Positions 33,745 through 40,041 of a DNA stretch of 40,041 nucleotides are shown here, in pieces (the first letter of the stretch is position 1; each line of letters starts with the position of its first letter). Under the pieces are notes generated by a model. That model made no database searches. It had not been told where the DNA came from and saw only the letters and a list, made by a program, of their open reading frames with translations. A program made the translations under genes and the position numbers. This DNA comes from Ruminococcus sp. (GTDB taxonomy: Bacteria; Bacillota; Clostridia; Oscillospirales; Ruminococcaceae), in the NCBI GenBank assembly GCA_017620025.1, contig JAFZRF010000013.1, forward strand, positions 1 to 40,041, given 5' to 3'.

Positions 33745-34454
33745 CACTCGCACCTGCCTTTTTTCACCATCACGGCAAATCCTGCAACAGAGAGAAGTAT
33801 GCTGCATGAAGCAGCGATTACCGGCAAGGTATATGTGATGCCTGTCTTTTCTACGGAATCTCCGAGCACTGTAACTCCGACAAGATTATTGTCATCGTCT
33901 CTTGCGCTTATCATAACAGAACCGTCGGAGGCGATATCCTCAATGGAAAAATTGATGCCGAAGGGATTTCCGAATCCGAGCATACCTGCAATGACTTCTA
34001 CCTGTTCCGAGGTGTCAAGCTGCTTGAGGAGCTGATTCTTTTCGTCGTTTGTCATGACGTCAAGATATTCCTGCTTCTGTTCATTCGGAACAGAAGTGAT
34101 GTATTCCTGTTTTTCTTCTAAGGACATTTCCTCGAATACTTCCGGTTCAACCGGCTCGGGAACTTCCTGTTGTTGCTGCTGCCCGGACTGACCGCCGCTG
34201 CTGATCGCCATATCTCTTTCATCAGCCCATGCGCTGAGAGCGCCGATAGCCTGATCGCACTGTTCGGAAGTCCATTCCTGACCGCTTCCCATTGCAATAT
34301 AGCTCTGTATCATATCTTCGGGCATACCTACTTCATAGGCGTAGGCTATAACATCGCCGACAGTTGTGGCGGAGGATACCATAGGAGTGCAGCTGAGTGC
34401 TGCTGTCAGCACTGCTATCGCTGATACTGTTATTGTACTGAGTTTAAGCTTCAT
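33744..34454 (-). CDS. Secreted, C-terminally anchored protein, likely sortase substrate
   Basis: A 236-residue exported protein: signal peptide (1-29), a helical region with a Gln/Pro/Glu-rich stretch (GQSGQQQQQEVPEPVEPEVF), a run of small helices (EEKQEYITSVPNEQKQEYLD), a beta-like domain (about 165-205), then a hydrophobic C-terminal segment and basic tail (SILLSVAGFAVMVKKGRCE). That tail is built like a cell-wall sorting signal, but there is no LPXTG; the best candidate is TYTLPVIAAS just before the hydrophobic stretch. First gene of the three-gene sortase operon. Promoter at 34489-34517; the ATG lies 7 bases after CAGGAGA. Confidence 0.75.
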   Translation of the reverse strand: MKLKLSTITVSAIAVLTAALSCTPMVSSATTVGDVIAYAYEVGMPEDMIQSYIAMGSGQEWTSEQCDQAIGALSAWADERDMAISSGGQSGQQQQQEVPEPVEPEVFEEMSLEEKQEYITSVPNEQKQEYLDVMTNDEKNQLLKQLDTSEQVEVIAGMLGFGNPFGINFSIEDIASDGSVMISARDDDNNLVGVTVLGDSVEKTGITYTLPVIAASCSILLSVAGFAVMVKKGRCE

Positions 34455-34488
34455 CTTTTCATCTCCTGAAAGGGTTTATAATGTTCTA

Positions 34489-34517
34489 ATTATAGCATTC
34501 TGACTGGGAAAAGTCAA
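34489..34517 (-). promoter_or_regulatory. Sigma-A promoter of the sortase operon
   Basis: TTGACT (34512-34517), 17-base spacer, TATAAT (34489-34494) with TGC before the -10 box, minus strand. Confidence 0.8.
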
Positions 34518-34617
34518 CCTTGTTCATATGCTGCGTATTTTCCCGCATCACCGGCTGAATATCAGTATGCATCATGTGTTTAAGTTTATACACTTAGCAA
34601 ATGAAGCAACAAATGTC

Positions 34618-34646
34618 TTGACTTTCTTTTCTAAATGTGATAGTAT
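34618..34646 (+). promoter_or_regulatory. Promoter of the DUF285/BspA gene
   Basis: TTGACT (34618-34623), 17-base spacer, TAGTAT (34641-34646). The leader to the ATG is about 130 bases long. The 34455-34780 gap otherwise holds only the divergent sortase promoter. Confidence 0.65.
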
Positions 34647-34780
34647 TAATGTGTTATTCATTACAAACAGTTGAGCGATTATGTTGTTATACATTATTCA
34701 ATCAATCATCTATCCATGATCCGTATAAGAATACCTTGCGGGGAATATTCCCTGTAAATAAGAAAACAGGAGAAGAAGCT

Positions 34781-36934
34781 ATGGAAAACAAATTCATGAA
34801 GAAGACGCTGGCAGCTGTTTTTGCGATCGCTCTTTTAGGCAATTCAATGCCACTGAGCGGTGTTCAGTTGCCTTTAGCTGTTCCTATGACAGTAAATGCC
34901 GCTGAAAAGGAGTACACATCGCTTAGATTTGAAGAGGGTGTACTCACTCTGTACGGTAATGTTGTCAAGTCTGAAGTAAAAGATTTCAAGTACAGGAGCG
35001 ACGTTGAGCTGGTAGTCTGCGAACCAGAGACAATTCTTCCTTCTGATTCAAGCGGTCTCTTTTCATATTTCAGAGCGAAGGAGATCGACCTCTCCAACGC
35101 AACAGAGTATTCATCATTTACAAGCATGAGAGGTATGTTTGAAAGCTGTGAGAAACTTGTAACCCTTAACATTGACGGAATTGATACGACCGGTGTTACG
35201 GATATGGGTAATCTGTTCAAGGACTGTGAATCCCTCAAGTCAATTGATCTGTTTGGTTTCGATACTTCGCAGGTTAAGAAGATGGAGTGGATGTTTGCCA
35301 ACTGTAAAGCTGTCACCAATCTTGATCTGACGAGATTTGATACTTCAAATGTCGAAAATATGTCATATATGTTCTACAGCTGTTCAGGTATGAGTGATAT
35401 TGATGTTACAGCTTTTGATACTTCTTCAGTAACTGACATCAGCCATATGTTTGATAACTGCACCGGCATCACATCCATTGATGTAAGCGCATTCGATACT
35501 TCAAAAGTTAAGAATATGTATGGTATGTTCCTCGGCTGCACCGGACTGAAGAGACTCGATGTCAGTGGTTTTGATACCTCGAATGTTACGAACATGACAC
35601 ATATGTTCACAAGATGTTCTTCTCTTACTACGCTTGATATCGGAACTTTTGATACTTCAAGCGTAACTTCGATGGGTTATATGTTTTCAGGATGCAGCAA
35701 TCTTGTAAGAATTGATCTTTCCGGTCTCAATACTTCAAGTAACACATCGATGAAGAATATGTTTGACGACTGCAAGAGCCTTAGACAGCTTGATCTGAGC
35801 AGCTTTGATACAAGCTCCGTTGATGATATGGAGAATTTGTTCGGCGGCTGCGAGAGCCTTACTTCTCTTGATCTTACGAGTTTCGATACCAGCTCTGTAA
35901 CAAATATGCGTTATATGTTCAGCGGCTGCAAGAAGCTTACCACACTCGATGTAAGCAGTTTTGATACATCCGGTGTTACCAAAATGGAGCGGATGTTCTC
36001 AGTTTGCCCTGAGCTTGGCTGGATCGATCTCTCCGGCTTTGATATGAGCAGCGTTTTGAATTGCAGCAATATGTTCCTCGGCAGCAATGCTATCAGTTCT
36101 TATATTTTAAATGTTACCAGCAACAGTGTTACACTCGACGGTGGTGTAGGTCTCAACTTCTATGTCAAGCCGTGCGATGAGCTTGCAAAGATAGTGATAA
36201 GCGGACCGAACGGCGAAACGACATTTACTGACTTTGATGATTATGCAGAGGATGACGGACGCTATAAACTGCCTTATTATTTGAATATGGCCCAGAGCTG
36301 CAAGGATGTCACCCTTCAGGCTTTCACAAGTGACGGAAGAAGCCTTATCGTCTGCAATAAGGACGGACAGCTCCTTGATCATTCAAAGGCTGATATGACA
36401 CTGGCAGGATATCTGGATAATGCCGCCAAGGGTTCCGAGGATCAGAAGCTGAGCAGCCTTATAACCGCACTTGGTAACTATTGCCGTTGCGCAGATCAGT
36501 ACTTCAATCATACAAAACAGTCCTTCGATGAGCCTTCTTTAGATGATAAGGATCTTGAATATATCGGGTCAAAGAAGATGCAGGATGAGACAGGTGTATG
36601 CAAGATCTCCATTGTACTCAATTCAAGAACAGACATCAGGATATACTACTCAGGAGAAGAGAATACCGCAAAGTACGGCGACAGGACTATAACAGCACAG
36701 CAAAACGCCAACGGCAAGTACTTTGAGATAACAAGCATCGGTGCAAATCAGCACGGCGACGAGATCACCCTTGAGATCGGCGGAAAGAAGGTTACCTTCT
36801 GTGCCCTGTCCTATGTCCAGAGAGTGCTGAACAACGATGACACCAGCATCAGTGATGTCAAGAAGCTTTGCAAGATGTTCTACTTATACGGAAAAGCTGC
36901 AAAGGAATACAAGGATTCATTAACGGAGGAATAA
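34781..36934 (+). CDS. DUF285/BspA-like surface repeat protein
   Basis: A 717-residue exported protein. A signal peptide (about 1-36) is followed by about 15 repeats of 24 residues (roughly 85-440) with consensus LDLSxFDTSSVTNMxxMFxGC, the DUF285 repeat related to BspA and to surface proteins of mycoplasmas and lactic acid bacteria. The C-terminal 270 residues (from SVTLDGGVGLNFYVKPCDEL) form a separate domain I do not recognise, ending without a wall-anchor or dockerin. The ATG at 34781 follows ACAGGAG. Likely adhesion or substrate contact. A 31-residue peptide gene follows 3 bases after its stop. Confidence 0.87.
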   Translation: MENKFMKKTLAAVFAIALLGNSMPLSGVQLPLAVPMTVNAAEKEYTSLRFEEGVLTLYGNVVKSEVKDFKYRSDVELVVCEPETILPSDSSGLFSYFRAKEIDLSNATEYSSFTSMRGMFESCEKLVTLNIDGIDTTGVTDMGNLFKDCESLKSIDLFGFDTSQVKKMEWMFANCKAVTNLDLTRFDTSNVENMSYMFYSCSGMSDIDVTAFDTSSVTDISHMFDNCTGITSIDVSAFDTSKVKNMYGMFLGCTGLKRLDVSGFDTSNVTNMTHMFTRCSSLTTLDIGTFDTSSVTSMGYMFSGCSNLVRIDLSGLNTSSNTSMKNMFDDCKSLRQLDLSSFDTSSVDDMENLFGGCESLTSLDLTSFDTSSVTNMRYMFSGCKKLTTLDVSSFDTSGVTKMERMFSVCPELGWIDLSGFDMSSVLNCSNMFLGSNAISSYILNVTSNSVTLDGGVGLNFYVKPCDELAKIVISGPNGETTFTDFDDYAEDDGRYKLPYYLNMAQSCKDVTLQAFTSDGRSLIVCNKDGQLLDHSKADMTLAGYLDNAAKGSEDQKLSSLITALGNYCRCADQYFNHTKQSFDEPSLDDKDLEYIGSKKMQDETGVCKISIVLNSRTDIRIYYSGEENTAKYGDRTITAQQNANGKYFEITSIGANQHGDEITLEIGGKKVTFCALSYVQRVLNNDDTSISDVKKLCKMFYLYGKAAKEYKDSLTEE

Positions 36935-36937
36935 GAA

Positions 36938-37033
36938 ATGAACGAGAATTATACATCACCTGAGCTGGAGATCATAGTATTCGAGAGCGAGGACGTTATC
37001 ACAGCAAGCATCCCTGAACTCCCGCAGATGTAA
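36938..37033 (+). CDS. Small conserved-looking peptide, 31 residues
   Basis: A short frame starting MNENYT, with core SPELEIIVFESEDVIT and tail ASIPELPQM. GGAGG lies 8 bases before the ATG, inside the last codons of the BspA gene, so the two are cotranscribed and probably coupled. A hairpin at 37061-37105 follows. It has no signal peptide, no cysteine and a net negative charge. Short peptides with a P-E-L-E-x-x-x-F-x-x-x-D-V-I-T core occur, as far as I recall, in many Clostridia without known function. It could be the precursor of a modified peptide, a signal, or a chaperone-like partner of the BspA protein; no maturase gene is nearby. Confidence 0.75.
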   Translation: MNENYTSPELEIIVFESEDVITASIPELPQM

Positions 37034-37060
37034 GATCTGACTGAACTATACATAATCGTT

Positions 37061-37105
37061 CCGCCATGGTGTTTCCGAGTCTGAAAACCGGAAATGTCAT
37101 GGCGG
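37061..37105 (+). terminator. Hairpin after the peptide gene
   Basis: CCGCCATG (37061-37068) pairs with CATGGCGG (37098-37105); an inner TTTCC/GGAAA stem lies between; TTTCC follows. It is a weak terminator or attenuator between the peptide gene and the lipoprotein gene. Confidence 0.55.
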
Positions 37106-37137
37106 TTTCCGGAAGACGAAGGCAGCGGAGGTGTGAA

Positions 37138-38067
37138 ATGAAGAAACCAATATACACAGCAATAGTATCACTGTTTATACTGTCACTTGCAGGCTGCAGT
37201 CATAGCGGTACTGTATCGGATGTGCCGTCTGCGGCAGAGGAGTCAGTAACAGAAGCGGAAACGGTAACAGAAGCAGAAACTGAGGATGTCACAGAGCCAT
37301 CTGAAATGTCTGAGACTGAGGCTGTGCAGGAGGAAACCGAAACGGAGCCTGCAACGGAAGCAGCAACGTATTACGCACGCAGCATCGAACTGAAAAACAC
37401 GGATTTCGGTACACGTCCTGTTCCGGATATCTATTACGAAAACGGAAACATTGCCCAGAGCTTCGGTCGTGCCCGAACAGCTATTGAAGAGGGCAGGGAA
37501 ATGCTCGGCAGCTGTGAGGAATACTGTATCGACTACGACAATGACCGGATCTTCGTATGTATGTACTACGGATATGAGACCGTCAGCTTTCAGATCCGCA
37601 AGGGCTATACGTTCTACCGTATAGACACAAATACCGGAGAGATAACTGAGCTTTGTACCGACGATGATTCCGAGCTGAGAAATGTATTCACAATGTTCTG
37701 CATGAACGGAAGGCTGCTTGTTCCCACTTACCACGGCTTTTACGAGATAAACGAGGACACAGGAGAACTGAGCGTCATTGATCAGTATTTCGAGCCTGCC
37801 GGAGGAATGGGATATGTCAGGGACGGCAGGATATATCTGGCCTGCATTCATCCTTCTGATGATGTTGAATTCGGGTATTATCCCGAGTGCGTTATGTATG
37901 ATCCTGCTGACGGTACGACCTCAGTTACCGGGGATATCGGATATATGGATTCTCCGGACAAGATCGGATTAATGGCATACAGCCATCTGAACAATAAAAT
38001 GACCGTGACCGGAGAAAAATACGGGGAGGAAACTTATCTTATCGAATGGGATATGCGCACGGAATGA
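37138..38067 (+). CDS. Lipoprotein with Glu/Thr-rich linker
   Basis: A 309-residue exported lipoprotein with lipobox SLAGC (C20). Residues 35-80 are a Glu/Thr/Ala linker made of repeats (VTEAETVTEAETEDVTEPSE), also repetitive in DNA. The rest (about 82-309) has repeated beta-strand patterns such as YTFYRIDTNTGEITELC, GFYEINEDTGELSVIDQYF and CVMYDPADGTTSVTGDIGYM, suggesting a beta-propeller of the kind seen in WD40- or DUF5050-like proteins. The function is unknown; contact with polysaccharide or protein is plausible. The ATG follows GGAGG. It may be read through from the BspA/peptide unit; terminator at 38093-38115. Confidence 0.8.
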   Translation: MKKPIYTAIVSLFILSLAGCSHSGTVSDVPSAAEESVTEAETVTEAETEDVTEPSEMSETEAVQEETETEPATEAATYYARSIELKNTDFGTRPVPDIYYENGNIAQSFGRARTAIEEGREMLGSCEEYCIDYDNDRIFVCMYYGYETVSFQIRKGYTFYRIDTNTGEITELCTDDDSELRNVFTMFCMNGRLLVPTYHGFYEINEDTGELSVIDQYFEPAGGMGYVRDGRIYLACIHPSDDVEFGYYPECVMYDPADGTTSVTGDIGYMDSPDKIGLMAYSHLNNKMTVTGEKYGEETYLIEWDMRTE

Positions 38068-38092
38068 TGTCGGCTGACTGATTGCATACTAA

Positions 38093-38115
38093 AAGCCCTG
38101 CTTTCGGCAGGGCTT
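38093..38115 (+). terminator. Terminator of the lipoprotein gene
   Basis: AAGCCCTGC pairs with GCAGGGCTT around TTTCG, followed by AATTTTATA. Confidence 0.8.
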
Positions 38116-38165
38116 AATTTTATACCATTATGAGAGATCAAAGGGGATATAATCATAGTGCATGA

Positions 38166-38184
38166 ATGTCATTAACAGCGACAT
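38166..38184. promoter_or_regulatory. Operator-like inverted repeat, upstream copy
   Basis: ATGTCATTAACAGCGACAT: arms ATGTC and GACAT. Identical to the copy at 38298-38314 over 17 bases except one. It lies about 60 bases before the -35 box of the dehydrogenase-fusion promoter. Confidence 0.65.
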
Positions 38185-38242
38185 ATCTCCGGCGAGATGT
38201 GAAGTATTATGTGAAAGACTGTAACAATATTGAACAAAGCTA

Positions 38243-38271
38243 TTGACATTGAAGCAAGCGTCTGTTATAAT
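38243..38271 (+). promoter_or_regulatory. Strong sigma-A promoter of the XRE-dehydrogenase fusion
   Basis: TTGACA (38243-38248), 17-base spacer, TATAAT (38266-38271), both at consensus. Flanked by two copies of an inverted repeat, which suggests tight repression of a strong promoter. Confidence 0.85.
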
Positions 38272-38297
38272 GTATTTATCGATAACAGATCGAAGTG

Positions 38298-38314
38298 TGT
38301 CATTAACAGTGACA
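38298..38314. promoter_or_regulatory. Operator-like inverted repeat, downstream copy
   Basis: TGTCATTAACAGTGACA: arms TGTCA and TGACA around seven bases. It lies about 20 bases past the expected transcription start and 24 before the ATG, where bound protein would block transcription. Second copy at 38166-38184. Confidence 0.7.
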
Positions 38315-38337
38315 TTGCTGATCAGGAGGTATAAAGG

Positions 38338-39828
38338 ATGAAACATCTTTCTTTGGAAAAGCTTGCACAGGTAGTAATCAGCAAGCGTAAGGCGCTTGGT
38401 CTGTCGCAGACTGTTATGTCCGAAAGGACAGGCATCAGCCGCACCATGTTCACAAGGCTTGAATCCGGGAACTACAGCCCGTCAGTAGATCAGCTTCTTG
38501 CGCTGTCGGAGGTACTGGATTTCGATTACAGAGACCTGTTCGTTGATGAAGAGGTCAAGGCAAGTCCGGTGGAGAAAAAGAAGATAGCGGTTGCAGGTAC
38601 GGGTTACGTCGGACTTTCTCTTGCAGTTCTTCTCTCACAGCACAACGATGTTACTGCCGTTGACATCGTACCGGAGAAGGTCGAGAAGCTGAATAACTGG
38701 AAATCACCTATACAGGATGACTATATAGAGCAGTATCTTGCGGAGCATGAGGAGAGGGGACTGTCTCTCCGGGCTACAACAGACGGCGAGTCTGCATATA
38801 AGGACGCTGATTTCATCATAGTTGCTGCTCCTACAAACTATGACCCGAAAACCAATTTCTTTGACTGCTCAGCTGTTGAAGCGGTGCTGGAGCTTATAAA
38901 GAAGGTGACCGGCAAAAAGAAGCACAAGCCGACTGTTGTTATCAAGTCGACTATCCCGGTAGGATATACCGTGCAGGTGCGTGAGAAAATGGGCATGGAT
39001 AATATCATATTCAGCCCGGAGTTCCTGAGAGAGTCCAAGGCGCTTTACGATAACCTCTATCCGAGCCGTATCATCGTGGGTTCTGACGAAAAGAACATGG
39101 AGGCGGCGGAGATCTTTGCAGGTCTGCTCAGTAACGGTGCTATCAGGACGAATATACCTGTTCTTTTTATGGCCACAACGGAGGCCGAGGCAACAAAGCT
39201 GTTCGTGAATACATATCTTGCACTGCGTGTGAGCTACTTCAACGAGCTTGATACCTATGCAGAGGTCAAGGGACTTAATACTGCGAATATCATACGCGGG
39301 GTATGCCTTGATCCCCGTGTAGGCGATTACTACAACAATCCCTCGTTCGGCTACGGCGGTTACTGCCTGCCTAAGGATACCAAGCAGCTCCTTGCGAATT
39401 ATCAGCACGTGCCGCAGAATATGATGACTGCTATAGTAGAGTCAAACAGGACACGAAAGGATTTCATAGCTGACCGTGTGCTGCAGATGGCTGAGTACTA
39501 CAGCTACGGAAGCAACAACGAATTCGACAGCAGCAAGGAGAAGAATGTAGTTGTCGGAGTGTTCCGCCTGACCATGAAGTCAAACAGCGATAACTTCCGC
39601 CAGTCCTCTATTCAGGGCGTTATGAAACGTATCAAGGCGAAGGGCGCTACAGTGATAATATATGAGCCTACGCTCGAGAACGGAAGCACATTCTTTGGCT
39701 CCCTTGTTGTGAACGATCTTAAAAAGTTCAAGAAGAAGTGCGGATGTATCATAGCGAACAGATACGACAGCGTTCTTGATGACGTAGCCGAGAAGGTCTA
39801 TACAAGAGACCTGTTCAGAAGAGACTGA
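38338..39828 (+). CDS. UDP-glucose/UDP-sugar 6-dehydrogenase fused to an XRE DNA-binding domain
   Basis: A 496-residue fusion. Residues 1-70 are a complete XRE/Cro-type helix-turn-helix ([40 protein letters not shown]). Residues 80-496 are a nucleotide-sugar dehydrogenase: NAD site G87-x-G89-x-x-G92 ([10 protein letters not shown]), [25 protein letters not shown] and catalytic C343 in [14 protein letters not shown]. The length after the fusion point matches the short E. coli Ugd type, so UDP-glucose to UDP-glucuronate is the best guess; UDP-N-acetyl sugars remain possible. The ATG follows AGGAGG and is the only sensible start, so the fusion is not an artefact of start choice. Two inverted repeats around its promoter suggest autoregulation. 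No frameshift seen. Confidence 0.92.
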   Translation: MKHLSLEKLAQVVISKRKALGLSQTVMSERTGISRTMFTRLESGNYSPSVDQLLALSEVLDFDYRDLFVDEEVKASPVEKKKIAVAGTGYVGLSLAVLLSQHNDVTAVDIVPEKVEKLNNWKSPIQDDYIEQYLAEHEERGLSLRATTDGESAYKDADFIIVAAPTNYDPKTNFFDCSAVEAVLELIKKVTGKKKHKPTVVIKSTIPVGYTVQVREKMGMDNIIFSPEFLRESKALYDNLYPSRIIVGSDEKNMEAAEIFAGLLSNGAIRTNIPVLFMATTEAEATKLFVNTYLALRVSYFNELDTYAEVKGLNTANIIRGVCLDPRVGDYYNNPSFGYGGYCLPKDTKQLLANYQHVPQNMMTAIVESNRTRKDFIADRVLQMAEYYSYGSNNEFDSSKEKNVVVGVFRLTMKSNSDNFRQSSIQGVMKRIKAKGATVIIYEPTLENGSTFFGSLVVNDLKKFKKKCGCIIANRYDSVLDDVAEKVYTRDLFRRD

Positions 39829-39880
39829 TGATATCCTGTTCAGTATAACGAGCTGTTTTTCAGAGACAGCATTTTCAATC

Positions 39881-40041
39881 AGTTTGGGATTCTAAAGGGG
39901 TGCGCCCCTTTAGCGGAGTCCAGAGGCAGAGCCTCTGGTGGGGTGTGGGGCAACGCCCCGCATTTATCCGCAGGGCGCTTCGCAAGGGGTGAATTCCAAA
40001 ACAGTCCGGGGGACTGTTTTGGAAGAGGGGACGCCTTGCAA
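39881..40041. repeat. Composite hairpin repeat, copy 2 (cut by window end)
   Basis: Same element as 31865-32098. It begins AGTTTGGGATTCTAAAGGGG, has one change in the first palindrome (T for C, still a G-U pair in RNA), a perfect CAGAGGC-AGA-GCCTCTG hairpin (degraded in copy 1), lacks the two-hairpin module of copy 1, and continues through the CCAAAACAGTCC stem to the window end in the last stem. Confidence 0.85.

Noticed and set aside
36107-36382. Antisense frames within the DUF285/BspA gene (also 34864-35319)
   Set aside because: They lie wholly within a clear repeat protein gene and lack ribosome-binding sites.
38166-38314. The TGTCATTAACAG repeats as attachment sites of a mobile element
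   Set aside because: They flank only a promoter, not a cargo, and no integrase is present; operators explain them better.

Overview
The window looks like a chromosomal segment from a fibre-degrading, low-to-middle-GC Firmicute of the Ruminococcus group (Oscillospiraceae). Four secreted proteins carry type I dockerin modules: a heparinase II/III-like protein, a pectin esterase/pectate lyase, a leucine-rich-repeat protein and one of unknown function. There are also BspA-type surface proteins, a GHL10-type lipoprotein, Shine-Dalgarno starts and standard sigma-A promoters. Dockerins point to a cellulosome or similar cohesin-based system, as in R. flavefaciens or R. champanellensis, but no cohesin or scaffoldin lies in the window and the species cannot be fixed. 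No rRNA, tRNA, CRISPR array, phage or transposase gene was found.

Layout. 1-386: no gene; a C-rich stem-loop, a dispersed hairpin repeat and a terminator. 387-3515 (minus): a sulfonate/taurine-type ABC importer preceded by a 21-codon peptide ending in a Cys-Cys motif, probably an attenuation leader. 3.6-8.1 kb: an internal-dockerin secreted protein, a small membrane protein, a cysteine hydrolase, a hypothetical gene and a frameshifted remnant. 8.1-11 kb (minus): a VWA protein, a macrodomain protein with an HTH-like tail, and an AraC/GyrI regulator. 11-16.6 kb: the heparinase-like dockerin protein and, divergently, the LRR-dockerin protein. 16.7-18.7 kb (minus): a four-gene unit of a P-loop kinase-like protein, two membrane proteins and a PPOX-type flavoprotein. 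18.8-24.8 kb (minus): an ECF sigma/anti-sigma pair, an HD nucleotidase, guaA, two acetyltransferases and a metallo-beta-lactamase-fold lipoprotein. 24.9-31.6 kb: the GHL10 lipoprotein, a sodium/solute symporter and the pectinolytic enzyme. 32.2-34.5 kb (minus): a sortase operon. 34.6-39.8 kb (plus): a DUF285/BspA protein, a 31-residue peptide, a lipoprotein, and a UDP-glucose-dehydrogenase-like enzyme fused to an XRE DNA-binding domain.

How it fits together. The dockerin enzymes act outside the cell on pectin and uronic-acid-containing polysaccharides. The LRR, BspA and sortase genes build surface or adhesion structures. The XRE-dehydrogenase fusion, preceded by two copies of one inverted repeat around its promoter, may feed UDP-glucuronate into envelope polysaccharide while controlling its own expression. 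Intergenic space is rich in hairpin repeats, including a composite element of roughly 235 bp found twice. The observations most worth following are the enzyme-repressor fusion with its operators, the two unlisted small peptides, the inverted repeat that can hide the VWA ribosome-binding site, and the sortase operon whose neighbour substrate lacks an LPXTG motif.
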